A stretch of 64,000 nucleotides of DNA, from contig JAWQUS010000010.1 in NCBI GenBank assembly GCA_036365455.1, forward strand, positions 24,414,501-24,478,500, in the 5' to 3' direction. Both the position numbers and the translations under genes were made by a program. Origin of the DNA: Macrosoma leucophasiata (lineage: Eukaryota; Arthropoda; Insecta; Lepidoptera; Hedylidae). The stretch's first letter is position 1; every line of letters begins with the position of its first letter. Below are positions 1 through 8,401 of the stretch, piece after piece. The notes below the pieces were generated by a model. That model was given only the letters and a program-made list of their open reading frames with translations, was not told where the DNA came from and did no database searches.

Positions 1-107
1 TGGGTGTACAACGAAAATGGTCTGTTGTAACATGTTCTTAAGTTAAGCTGTGAAAACTCGTTATGTGACCAGCACTCGCACTTACACGTGTTTCGTGCAC
101 ATGTATA

Positions 108-1378
108 GGTTGGGGAAAAAGTTTCTTCGCATTTTTTAAGATAATTAAAAACATTTTTAATATAGTTTATTTAAATTTAACTAAAGTATGTATGTACCAT
201 TTTGTTCGATAACCTTTTGCCATCTTGTAGGTAGGGACATGATCCCATTGCTATAAAAATTTTGGGACTTCTCATCAAAATACCGCGACAAGTGGATTTG
301 GCAGTCCTCTCGGATGTTAACCTAACATTGCATAAAGAATTCTGAAGAGACCGAAACAGGTGGAAATCTGAAGGTGCAAGGTCAGGACTATACGGCGGAT
401 GCATTAACACCTCCCAGCCAAACTCTCTTAATTTTTTTAGAGTGGCTATAGATGTGTGAGGTCTAGCGTTATCATGATGAAACACCACACCCCTTCTGTT
501 GATCAATTCCGGCCGCTTTTCTCAACTTCTTGCTTTAATCTCATCAGTTGTTCGCAGTAGAGTTCAGAATCGATAGTCCTGCCTGGTCGTAATAGCTCAT
601 AATGAATAATGCCCTTCCAATCCCACCACACACACAACATCACCTTATTGCGAGTTAACCCGGTTTTCGCCACAGTCTGTGAAGCCTGACCGGCCTTTGA
701 CCACGACCTTTTTCGCACGTTCTTGTCGTACGTGATCCACTTTTTATCACCAGTTATCAGCTTCTTCAAAAATGATTCGGTTTCATTACGTCGGAATAAA
801 GAATCACAAATGAGTACACGGTTCATTAGGGGTTCCTTTAAGTGAGCTCGTGAGGTACCCAAATATCGAGTTTTTTTTTGTACCCAGCTTTTTTCAAATG
901 CGCCAAAACTGTTTTGTCATCAATTCTCAGTTCTTCAGCTACGTCGTAACTACTGATATGTCGATCTTGCTCCACTTTTTCAAAAATGGCATCCATTTTA
1001 TCCGTAATAGGGCGACCAGAGCGAGGTGCATCTTTGACATCAAAATTTCCGGATTGTAAACGCTTAAACCAAATTTATGCTACTCTCACAGACACTGCAC
1101 TAGGTCCATAAACATCGCAAATTTTTTTTCGCGGATTGCTTTGCATTTTTACCTTTTTTGTAGTAAAATTTTAAAATGTATCGAATTTCTTCATTAGATT
1201 CACTCATCTTGATAGTACGAAAAACAAATGAAAATCACACATTTGTCTAATTTTAATTTGGAATTATGTTCTTTAAAATTTTAACTTTCAATGATACCAA
1301 AACCAGCCAGATACAAATACTACAGCCAAAGAGATTTTATTACAAGTTCATACATACTATAATGCGAAAAGACTTTTT
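108..1378 (-). mobile_element. mariner DNA transposon, decayed copy 1
   Basis: A Tc1/mariner-superfamily element lies in reverse orientation. Its left end is a terminal inverted repeat (GGTTGGGGAAAAAGT) next to a TA at 106-107. The same terminal sequence bounds the second mariner at 43383-45840, and the two share the whole internal sequence. On the right the match to copy 2 continues through GCGAAAAGACTTTTT and then stops, so the last ~9 bases of that end are lost or replaced. Mariners move by cut and paste into TA using a DD34D transposase. The coding region is broken, so this copy should be inactive. Confidence 0.93.
177..1206 (-). pseudogene. mariner transposase pseudogene (copy 1)
   Basis: The coding sequence runs from an ATG near 1206 down to 177 and would be about 340 residues if intact. 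It survives as separate frames: an N-terminal stretch (about 1206-870, several breaks), a middle stretch at 862-503 with GDKKWITYDKNVRKRSWSKA, and a C-terminal stretch at 506-177. The C-terminal part holds HHDNARPHTS (second catalytic Asp) and YSPDLAPSDFHLF (third Asp), the family signature. The middle and C-terminal frames overlap out of register by a few bases, so a small indel separates them. The family role is DNA cleavage and strand transfer at the terminal repeats. The product is not expected to be functional. Confidence 0.9.
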
Positions 1379-1502
1379 TAGAAAATTTTTAAAGTTTCCC
1401 GTCAAGCATCAAATATTTTTTGCGCCTACGCATCGGGTTGCATACGTCTGGCGGCTGCTAAACAGCTTAATTTAATTTCCTAATTACAAGTTTCGGTTTT
1501 TT

Positions 1503-1592
1503 TAACAAGCATTCAGTCCACATTGATGTTAAATGATAACTACAGCCTATAGACATCCACGAAAAGACCAGAGGTCCAAATGCAGATGCGTT
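1503..1592 (-). repeat. Family A retroposon, 3'-end fragment
   Basis: This diverged ~90-bp piece matches the A-tail half of Family A, read in reverse. It carries the conserved blocks CACATTGATGTTAA, GCAGCCTATAGACAT and AAATGCAGATGCGTT seen in more than 20 other places in the window. No target duplication is visible. Confidence 0.75.
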
Positions 1593-1599
1593 ATACACT

Positions 1600-1860
1600 G
1601 CATATAAACATTTTTACCTGAAATGTCAAATGTAAATGCATTTCACGAGAAAAAAATTTAAGGCGGTATCTGTAGATCAGACTTCGCAAAAGTTGCTCTT
1701 CCATTCTATAGAGCGGTATCAATGGCCGCGAGCGTACTGCAGCTATTGTAAATAAGTATGCAAAGAGTCTCTTTTGACGAAAAATCAATTGCGCTGCGCC
1801 TTTTTTATAAAGTCATCCTAAAGAAAAAAGAAGTAGTTAATAAAAGTAAAGCTTTGTATA
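1600..1860. repeat. Local duplication F, copy 1
   Basis: This segment matches 2190-2460, sharing AGATCAGACTTCGCAAAAGT, CAATGGCCGCGAGCGTACTG and TGCGCTGCGCCT with scattered substitutions. I recognise no transposon family in it. The matched copy contains an extra hairpin (2346-2388) that this one lacks, so this copy shows the ancestral arrangement. Confidence 0.75.
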
Positions 1861-1924
1861 TGTCCCAAACAATAATATTTTGCTGAAAGGTTCTTAATGT
1901 AATGATGGTGGAAAAAGGCAAACA

Positions 1925-2070
1925 GTTCTCAAGGATGTTAAGTGACAACTGCAGCCTATAGACATCGACGAAAAAATCAGAGGTCAAAATACTGATACGT
2001 TGCCACCCCTGAGGTGTTCGTTGGTTCGCCTCTATGATAAAAATCACGGATTTTATACACAATAGTGGTG
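1925..2070 (-). repeat. Family A retroposon fragment
   Basis: A diverged reverse fragment of Family A lies between the two copies of local duplication F. It shows GATGTTAAGTGACAACTGC, CAGCCTATAGACATCGAC and GTTGCCACCCCTGAGG. Confidence 0.7.
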
Positions 2071-2189
2071 GACATCAGCATTTAATAACAGGTTTTTCAA
2101 CTAATCCAGAAATTATATCCTTAAAACATATATCAATAAGAACGTTATTAAAAGACGATTTAAAATTTAACAAAATAAACTTGAAAGTT

Positions 2190-2460
2190 AATCCATAAAT
2201 ATCTGTATCCACAACGACAAATGCAATGCTTTTCGTTCGAAAGCACTTGCAGCCGACATCTGGAGATCAGACTTCGCAAAAGTTGCTCTTTCACTCTATA
2301 GAGCGATATCAATGGCCGCGAGCGTACTGCAGCCATTGTAAATATATTGAGTAAATAAGTATGCAGAGTGCATACTTATTTACTCAATGCATCCTTTGAC
2401 GAAAATTCAATTGTGCTGCGCCTGTTTTGTAAATATATCTTGAAGGAATAAACAGTAATA
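2190..2460. repeat. Local duplication F, copy 2
   Basis: This is the second copy of the segment at 1600-1860, in the same orientation and ~590 bp downstream. It differs by point changes and by a perfect 20-bp hairpin inserted in the middle. It is non-coding as far as I can see. Confidence 0.75.
2346..2388. repeat. Perfect 20-bp palindrome, 3-nt loop
   Basis: The arms at 2346-2365 and 2369-2388 are perfectly complementary (left arm begins ATTGAGTAAATAAGTATG) around the loop GAG. The paralogue at 1750-1770 has the left arm's TAAATAAGTATGCA but no inverted copy. Confidence 0.95.
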
Positions 2461-2529
2461 TAATAGATTGTGTCTGTGTCACAAACATGGGATGCAGTTC
2501 GTCTTGTTAGGAAGTAAATATTGTAGCTT

Positions 2530-2615
2530 CTCTCTCAGGCATCGGGCATGACCGCGCCGCCCACTGGTAAAACAGAATTCTTCCACTAGTCAGTGGAACG
2601 TGCACTAGATTTTAC
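2530..2615. repeat. Fragment of an RTE-associated repeat
   Basis: The sequence ACCGCGCCGCCCACTGG...AGAATTCTTCCACTAG resembles a short repeat also seen near 13095-13350, 36215-36430, 51645-51730, 56000-56110 and 58915-58985. In those copies a motif like GTTCGGTTGACTGAC is followed by AGAATTCTCC. Its class is not settled; the surroundings suggest it derives from an RTE 3' region. Confidence 0.4.
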
Positions 2616-2694
2616 TGGTGGTAGAGCTCCAGCGACGGAGCTCGCGGGCGTAGGCACCACCGCATTACCTAATTTACTTGTCGCTAAATGGTAA

Positions 2695-3086
2695 TCGCGC
2701 GACGAAGCGCGCATGGCCCGGCGGCTGGTGTAGATCGTAAGCGATCTACTCGGTTAAGCACTACGGCTGCGGTCAGGTAGTGTGATGGGTGACCGCTAGT
2801 GGCAAATTAAATGCGCGTTTCCGTGCTTCGGAGGGCACGTTGAGCCGTCGGTCCCGGTTGCTATCGATAGATATCAGTCGTTAATCCTTGTCGGAGGCCT
2901 TATGGCGTCTATAAGGCCTCCGACAAGGTTTGAAAACATTCGACAGCGGGTTGGCTGCAAACCCACCCCCACCTCCACCAATCCGCATCGGAGCAGCGTG
3001 GTGGAGTAAGCTTCAGGCCTTACCCCAAAAAAGGGGAGAGACTCGTGCCCAGCAATGGGACGTATAATGGGTTTCCATTATTATTA
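2695..3086 (+). mobile_element. 5S rRNA-derived SINE, copy 1
   Basis: This 392-bp non-autonomous retroposon is flanked by the perfect 10-bp direct repeat TAAATGGTAA (2685-2694 and 3087-3096). The head resembles 5S rRNA. CTACTCGGTTAAGCACTACG and then GATGGGTGACCGC correspond to the GAAGTTAAGCAAC...GATGGGTGACCGC region that contains the internal RNA polymerase III promoter. The tail (GGGGAGAGACTCGTGCCCAG, CCATTATTATTAT) resembles lepidopteran RTE LINE 3' ends, which suggests mobilisation by an RTE. This copy carries a private hairpin at 2886-2928. The 5S resemblance is judged by eye. Confidence 0.85.
2886..2928. repeat. Perfect 18-bp palindrome inside the 5S-SINE
   Basis: Left arm 2886-2903 (CCTTGTCGGAGGCCTTAT), loop GGCGTCT, right arm 2911-2928. 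The other two 5S-SINE copies have only the left arm, near 12896 and 52107, so the right arm is a derived inverted insertion. Confidence 0.93.
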
Positions 3087-3205
3087 TAAATGGTAACGTT
3101 CAACATTATCGTGTTCCGGTCAGGTAGTAATGTACGGCCCTATAATTTCCGGCACAGAGGCATAACACCTTAGGCCTCAGGAATGGTAATGCATCTGCAT
3201 TTCAG

Positions 3206-3740
3206 ATCAGGTAGTTGTTCCATTTAGTTCTATCATACCAAATATAAATAACAGATGGTTACCGCTGATGGTTACGCTGCCTACCAAAGAAATACTCGTA
3301 TATTGTCCAGTTGAAGGTCCTGAACTCACGAAACTAATTTCCTAAGTAACATTAAGTGGTCGCTCACAAATGCAGATCATTAGGTGCACTACATAAAATA
3401 TGATGTCCCGGGCGAACGTTAACATCACATAATTTGTCTTGAACTACTTCGTTTTATTAACTAGCTAAAAATATACCTTAACCAAATAGTTTTAAGGAAG
3501 ATCTTTGTGTTCAGTGAAACAAATGGTAATGAAGATCTGATTACTAAAATTAGCCCTATTATAACTATTTACATTAACGAAGTATAATATTCAATTATTG
3601 AGCACATAATAAAGAGAGGGAAATAATGTATGTGAGCGGACGGGTGATCTTGATAGGTATACTCAATAGACGTGTGCCTGGGTGCTCGGGCCAATCGCAC
3701 GTCGCGCATCGTCTCTCCACTATTAACGTATGACTAGGTA
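3206..3740. other. Unassigned AT-rich interval
   Basis: I find no gene, RNA or recognisable repeat here. The sequence is AT-rich with short unrelated runs. Confidence 0.5.
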
Positions 3741-3985
3741 TTTTACTGGTGGTAGAGCTCCAGTGACGGAGCTCGCGGACGTAGGCATCACGTACGTACC
3801 TAATATACTTGCCGCTAACTGGTAGTGTTCAGCACTATCGTGTCCCGGTCAGGTGGTAACGTACGGCCTTGTGATTTCCGGCACAGAGGCATAACACTTT
3901 TGGCCTCAGGAGTGATAACGCATCTGCATTTTGACCTTGGTCTTTGTGTAGGTGCCTATAGGCTGCAGTCATCACTTAACAAAAC
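3741..3985 (+). mobile_element. Family A retroposon, nearly full length
   Basis: It starts with TTTACTGGTGGTAGAGCTCC, carries TTCCGGCACAGAGGCATAAC and GTAGGTGCCTATAGGCTGCA, and ends at TCATCACTTAACA without its last ~30 bases. Orientation is plus, with the A-tail end on the right. Confidence 0.88.
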
Positions 3986-3994
3986 ATAGACAAA

Positions 3995-4049
3995 GACAAA
4001 AGAGAGATTAGCAACACTTCAGCTAAAATATGTTTATGAATAAGGGGGC
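3995..4049. repeat. Half of a MITE-like element
   Basis: The stretch GCAACACTTCAGCTAAAATA followed by GTTTATGAATAAGGGGG matches the right end of the palindromic element at 51737-51895. The left terminal repeat is missing here. Confidence 0.65.
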
Positions 4050-4051
4050 AT

Positions 4052-4259
4052 GACTCTTAATTAACATCCCAAGCAAACTTTTATACCCGGCATATAAACA
4101 AGATGTATTCTAAAGTGCGCAATGTTTGGCGTTGCATCTTATATGCAAATGCGTCGCTGGCGTTATCTCCAAAGAGGATTGGCTCTTCTGAGTATTCAAT
4201 TACCTTCAGCACAGATTAAGTGATGTTTAGATATTTGAGACTTGTTGCTTTTGTTGGTT
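4052..4259. repeat. Local array 1, unit 1 (208 bp)
   Basis: This segment begins GACTCTTAATTAACATCCC and ends TGTTGCTTTTGTTGGTT. It is nearly identical to 4560-4767, similar to 5399-5606, and weakly similar to ~7225-7350. The best-conserved core contains GCGCAATGTTTGGCGTTGCA, ATGCAAATGCGTCGCTGGCG and GGATTGGCTCTTCTGAGTAT. I do not recognise it as a transposon, and it has no consistent reading frame across units. Confidence 0.85.
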
Positions 4260-4559
4260 TAGAATCGTGAAGTGAATAAAAGAGAGAAAAATCTAATTAG
4301 AATTTCCTTTGGCTTAAGATTTGTATCAAACTAAAAATAAACATGCAATTTGATTTTACCCTTATCAACAAAACGTAAGTAATTTATTTATATGTTAACA
4401 TGATGTGCTTCATTAGATCCAATTTCACATTTCAAATCGAAGCGGGGAATTGATAAATAATACAAAACAAAATTCGTAGAGAAAGCTTCTCATCAATTTC
4501 ACAATTCCAATTTTACCTGATGATAATAACGTCTCCATGCAAACTAAAATATTTTCTTA

Positions 4560-4767
4560 GACTCTTAATTAACAGCCCAAGCAAACTTTTATACCCGGCA
4601 TATAAACAAGATGTATTCTAAAGTGCGCAATGTTTGGCGTTGCATCTTATAAGCAAATGCGTCGCTGGCGTTATCTCTAAAGAGGATTGGCTCTTCTGAG
4701 TATTCAATTACCTTCAGCGCAGATTAAGTGATGTATAGATATTTTAGGCTTGTTGCTTTTGTTGGTT
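4560..4767. repeat. Local array 1, unit 2 (208 bp)
   Basis: This has the same length as unit 1, with only a handful of differences (for example AAGCAAATG for ATGCAAATG). The ~200 bp before it (4360-4559) also match the sequence before unit 3 (5190-5398), so the duplicated block is larger than 208 bp. Confidence 0.85.
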
Positions 4768-5398
4768 AATACCGTAAAGTGAGTGGAAAAATTGAAAAAT
4801 AGTTCTCTTTTGGAAGTTTTGAATTAAAAAAATTTATAGCAGAATAATTAGTGTCTGAATTAAATAATAATGTTTTAGAATTTGTGTTTTTTTTTCCAAG
4901 CATTTCCTCGGAGCCATGCAGTGAAAGAGCGAGATTAGTTTATAATTTTGTAAAAAAGATGCATACGGTAATTTTTCTTTCTCTTCTTAGGATATGACAT
5001 GGTTTAGCTAGATTAAAAGCCTTAGGGCTTCTTATCTAGCGAGATTTCCTATGAAATAGGGATATAAAAATTATATAAGTGGTGCTGCTAAAATAAGACT
5101 TCTGAGAATAGCTAACGCGAACAAACATTTTGACATGGGGCTTTATGATTTTAACAAACTAAAAAGAAACGTTTAATTTCCATAAATCTTATATTTTATC
5201 CTTATCATTAAAATGAAATATACACTAACGCGATGTGCTTCACAATTTTCTTAATTTCAATTTCAAACCTGGAAACCGATAACTAGTACAAAACGAAGTA
5301 CATTGAAAAAGCTACTCATCAATTTACCAATTCCAATTTTACCTGATGACAATAACGTCTCACTACATCTACTCTATGCAAAGTTCAATATTTTCCAA

Positions 5399-5606
5399 GA
5401 CCCTCAATTAACGTGCCAAGCAAGCTTTTATACCCGGCTCATAAATAAAATGTATTTTAAAGTGCGCAATGTTTGGCGTTGCATCTTATATGCAAATGCG
5501 TCGCTGGCGTTATCTCGAAAGAGGATTGGCTCTTCTGAGTATTCAATTACCTACAGCACAGACTATGTGATGTACAGATATTTTGGACCTGTTGCTTTTG
5601 ATGCTA
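5399..5606. repeat. Local array 1, unit 3
   Basis: This is a more diverged copy of the 208-bp unit, preceded by a matching upstream block (shared AATTCCAATTTTACCTGATG). A 105-codon open frame crosses it, but the frame is not kept in units 1 and 2, so I do not call a gene. Confidence 0.8.
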
Positions 5607-5689
5607 AAGTACTATTATAAAACATGTTGAAAAATCTTTGCGCAAGATCTGCGGTGTATCGCTCACCGATCACGTTCGTAATAAATATG

Positions 5690-5840
5690 TAAGAAAGAGG
5701 CTTTGTGTGAATGAGTGCATGTATGAAGAGAATTATTAAGGTAGATGAGGCACGAGAGGTGTGTCAGGACCTGGATATCTGGCGCTCCACTCTCTCTGCC
5801 TACCCCGTTAGGGACCTGGCGTGAAGACAGAAGACATATA
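5690..5840 (+). mobile_element. RTE-2 LINE, 3'-end fragment
   Basis: The sequence AAGGTAGATGAGGCACGAGA...TACCCCGTTAGGGACCTGGC is the 3' end of a LINE repeated at 29470, 32655, 34110, 55225 (reverse) and 62084. The longest copy (32655) codes for a C-terminal RT tail. This copy is 5' truncated, as usual for target-primed reverse transcription. Confidence 0.85.
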
Positions 5841-6080
5841 CATTTAAATGTTTTATGTGATACCTTCCAAAACTTTAAACATTATTTTATTTATTTATTT
5901 AATTTCGTTTATTAAGTAACACAGACTCATTTTGTTAGTATAGTTGTACTTAGAACTATGTTAGTTACAATCTCTATTATTGAATGACATTAAATACCTA
6001 ATAATTGTTTTATATTATTTCGCATTAACACATGCTTGTGAAATATATTTTATTTTAAGAAAAATGTAAAGAAAAATTTG

Positions 6081-6154
6081 ACTTCAGGCGAGACTCGAAC
6101 TCGCGGCCTACTGGGAATCTAGTCCAGCCGCTCTTCCAATTGAGCTACTGAAGT
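6081..6154 (-). ncRNA. tRNA-like sequence (copy 1)
   Basis: It folds into a 74-nt cloverleaf: a perfect 7-bp acceptor stem (ACTTCAG/CTGAAGT), 4-bp D stem (GCTC/GAGC) and 5-bp T stem (GCGAG/CTCGC) with loop TTCGAGT. The anticodon stem has four pairs plus one mismatch. The loop CTAGATT would place AGA at the anticodon, but a serine tRNA would have a long variable arm and this does not. I read it as a tRNA-derived repeat or pseudogene with intact pol III A and B boxes, not a working tRNA. Confidence 0.75.
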
Positions 6155-6476
6155 CCTACCCGATTTGTCAAATCTTTCCTTCACATTTATTGCATTGATT
6201 TATGGTAGCAGCAGCATCATCTATTGCCAACTATGCTAGTTAGGCAACCGATATAATAGACTTTGCAGTTTATTGAATATCGTAAAGAAGTCGCTTTTAC
6301 CCTTAATAATTGTTTTATATTATTTCGCATTAACACATGCTTGTGAAATATATTTTATTAAACTGCAAAGTCTATTATATCGGTTGCCTAACTAGCATAG
6401 TTGGCAATAGATGGCGCTGCTGCTACCATAAAGCAATGCAATAAATGTGAAGGAAAGATTTGACAAATCGGGCAGG

Positions 6477-6550
6477 ACTTCAGTAGCTCAATTGGAAGAG
6501 CGGCTGGACTAGATTCCCAGTAGGCCGCGAGTTCGAGTCTCGCCTGAAGT
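6477..6550 (+). ncRNA. tRNA-like sequence (copy 2)
   Basis: This is identical by eye to copy 1, in the opposite orientation, forming part of the right arm of the palindrome. It has the same cloverleaf and the same imperfect anticodon arm. The A-box-like TAGCTCAATTGG and B-box-like GAGTTCGAGTC are intact. Confidence 0.75.
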
Positions 6551-6812
6551 CAAATTTTTCTTTCCATTTTTCTTTAAATAAAATATATTTAAAGAAAACA
6601 CCCTGAACGTGTTATTGTATTGTACTCGGAGGGCACTATATGCTTTTTGCGTATATCTGGCCCACAGGCTGCATGTATAGAAATTTGTGCAATAAGCTCT
6701 AAATAATGTTATTTTTACGTTAGGTGAACATAGTGCGAACCGGCGAGCCAGCATGTTCGCTCTCACAGACAAAGCCCTCCGTTCTCTTTCTACATCATCA
6801 TCATCTCTGAGG

Positions 6813-7172
6813 TCAGGAGTGACCGAGGTATTTAAATGTGTACACCCTTTGAAGTGTTTGTTTATTTAATATAAGTGGTGGAAGCATATCAGGTCGTTGA
6901 CTCCCAGAACCAAAGACCATAACGTTACTCTTCTTGACATTATATACTAGCCCATGAGTAGATGCATATGCCTCACATGTGGCTAGCAGCTTCCTCAAGC
7001 CACAGACAGAAGCACTCAGCAGCACCATATCGTCAGCATAGCTGAGGTTATTCATGGTAACGCCATCAATATAACAGCCTGCCCTGGTACTGCTGAGTTC
7101 CTCTATGAGCTCGTTCAAATGCAAATTAAAGAGCGTGGGCGATGAATTATCACCGTAGTAAACTGTTAACAA
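6813..7172 (-). pseudogene. LINE reverse transcriptase fragment (YADD)
   Basis: About 119 residues of a non-LTR reverse transcriptase palm remain: SPTLFNLHLNELIEEL, then LSYADDMVLLSAS (catalytic Asp pair), then GLVYNVKKSNVMVFG and YTFKYLGHS. RT copies element RNA into DNA at a nicked target. Both ends are truncated and the subclade cannot be fixed from this much. No 3' tail is visible. Confidence 0.85.
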
Positions 7173-7224
7173 AACACAGTAAACATACTCCTGATATTAT
7201 TCAAGTGAATTCAATATTCCGCGT

Positions 7225-7350
7225 TGCATCTCATTCGCAAATGCATTGTTAGCGTTATTCTAAAAGAAAATTTGCTCTTCAGACAATTCAATTACCTTCA
7301 GTACAGACTAAGTTATAAAAATAGTAAGTGACATGTTGCTTAGCGATCGC
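7225..7350. repeat. Local array 1, diverged unit 4
   Basis: CCGCGTTGCATCTCATTCGC, then CAATTACCTTCAGTACAGAC and TGACATGTTGCTT, line up with the core of the array 1 units, with many substitutions. It is the oldest-looking copy, lying about 1.7 kb beyond unit 3. Confidence 0.55.
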
Positions 7351-7469
7351 GAAATAAACAAAATAGATACCTATAGGTAGGTATGAGTATATTCAAAATG
7401 TTTCGAGCTGTTATGTAAAAAAGTTCAAATAAAATGTATCCTAAATTTTTTGCTCTATAATTTTCACTA

Positions 7470-7562
7470 TAGACTAGTTGTGCCCGCGACTTTGTCCATG
7501 TGAGAATTTATTATGGTTCAGCATCTACCCGGACGAAGTCGTGGGCGCAACTAGTATAAAAG
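7470..7562. mobile_element. Two facing Helitron 3' ends
   Basis: ACTAGTTGTGCCCGCGACTT at the left is the reverse complement of a Helitron 3' end. ACGAAGTCGTGGGCGCAACT followed by AGT at the right is a forward one. Helitron 3' ends here have a short hairpin near CCGCG...GCGGG and then CTAG before T. The stretch after 7562 (AAAAGTAGCCTAAG) is interior sequence of the same repeat type. Confidence 0.6.
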
Positions 7563-7997
7563 TAGCCTAAGTTATTCCTTATTACATAAGCTATCTGCCA
7601 GTGAATGTCCCGATATTGAAAGCTATGTACAAGCAAAGTGAACTGTATATACCTATTTGTCATTTCATTGCATAAAAAATTATAACGGATCAAAAGCAAT
7701 ATCTACAAATTTATTAATCTGTGCCAACCTGAATCAAACAGAGTCGTGACGGCGTTGAAGAAAATGCAAGAATTTGATGAATGACTAAATTACCGCCAAC
7801 TTACCCACAGACTGTCGCTGTAAATGTTTTAGTGCTGAAAGTGGAAGACTCGGTTCACTTATCTCGTCTGGCTTTTGTTTGTGAAATCCTTTTTTGGAAT
7901 TAAATTGTGTGTGGTGAGAATCAATAGCTATTTTTAGAATAATGTTTTGAACTTAGATCATATAAGGCGAAGTTGAGATCAATTATTTTTTTGGTGG

Positions 7998-8330
7998 TAG
8001 ATGATGGTAGTAAACATGCATGCAGCTCACATTGAAGGTAACTAAATACATAATTGTTTTATATTATTTCGCATTAACACATGCTTGTGAAATATATTTT
8101 ATTTTTAAAGAAAAATGGAAAGAAAAATTTGACTTCAGGCGAGACTCGAACTCGCGACCTACTGGGAATCTAGTCCAGCCGCTCTTCCAATTGAGCTACT
8201 GAACCTTGAATTTTTTTTTAAAAATAAAATATATTTCACAAGCATGTGTTAATGCGAAATAATATAAAACAATTATGTATTTAGTTCACTTCAATGTGAG
8301 CTTCATGCATGTTTACTACCATCATCTATA
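7998..8330. mobile_element. Foldback element with ~105-bp arms around a tRNA-like core
   Basis: The left arm (about 8000-8105) and right arm (about 8222-8328) are inverted copies, including GATGGTAGTAAACATGCATG, ACTAAATACATAATTG and TTATTTCGCATTAACACATG. Between them is one tRNA-like unit in reverse. The inner AT-rich arm sequence is the same as that flanking the tRNA-like units at 6003-6595. No transposase is present. Either it is a MITE-like foldback or it arose by inverted duplication. Confidence 0.8.
8132..8205 (-). ncRNA. tRNA-like sequence (copy 3)
   Basis: This is nearly identical to the units at 6081-6154 and 6477-6550, but the last few bases of the 5' acceptor strand are lost (CTACTGAA then CCTTG instead of GTC). 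The T and D arms are intact. It lies in the loop of a foldback. Confidence 0.7.
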
Positions 8331-8401
8331 GATAGATATTTACTAAAAAATAAACCAAAGGTCAGAATGTGGATCCGTTGCCACCGCTGAGGTCAGTCAG
8401 T

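Larger units (their letters stand above)
2616..3205 (+). mobile_element. Family A retroposon split by a 5S-derived SINE
   Basis: A plus-oriented Family A copy starts at TTTACTGGTGGTAGAGCTCC and runs to 2694, then resumes at 3097 with CGTTCAACATTATCGTG and fades out near 3205. The gap is exactly a 5S-derived SINE flanked by a 10-bp duplication of the host sequence. Family A begins with a stem-loop (GAGCTCC/GGAGCTC) and ends in an A-rich tail. It codes for nothing. Confidence 0.85.
6003..6595. mobile_element. Large palindrome with two facing tRNA-like units
   Basis: Two copies of the same ~215-bp sequence face each other (about 6060-6275 reversed, 6360-6590 forward) around a ~85-bp centre. Each arm holds a conserved block (ATATCGGTTGCCTAACTAGC, CAATAAATGTGAAGGAAAGA), a 74-nt tRNA-like sequence and an AT-rich flank. 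The flank TTATTTCGCATTAACACATG also recurs as a direct copy in the centre (6303-6357). It could be two SINE-like units inserted head to head, or a foldback transposon that captured a tRNA. Confidence 0.85.
7990..8395 (-). mobile_element. Family A fragment split by a foldback element
   Basis: On the left, AACATGCATGCAGCTCACAT matches the Family A tail end read in reverse. On the right, after the foldback, AACCAAAGGTCAGAATGTGG and CCGTTGCCACCGCTGAGG continue the same element. The foldback therefore sits inside, or has captured, a Family A copy. Confidence 0.55.

Noticed and set aside
5303..5620. 105-codon open frame in local array unit 3
   Set aside because: The frame is not kept in the near-identical units 1 and 2, and the sequence resembles no protein.
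6477..6550. A functional tRNA gene (anticodon AGA, serine)
   Set aside because: The anticodon stem has a mismatch, position 37 is a pyrimidine, and the long variable arm of serine tRNAs is missing. Multiple copies within repeats point to a tRNA-derived repeat.
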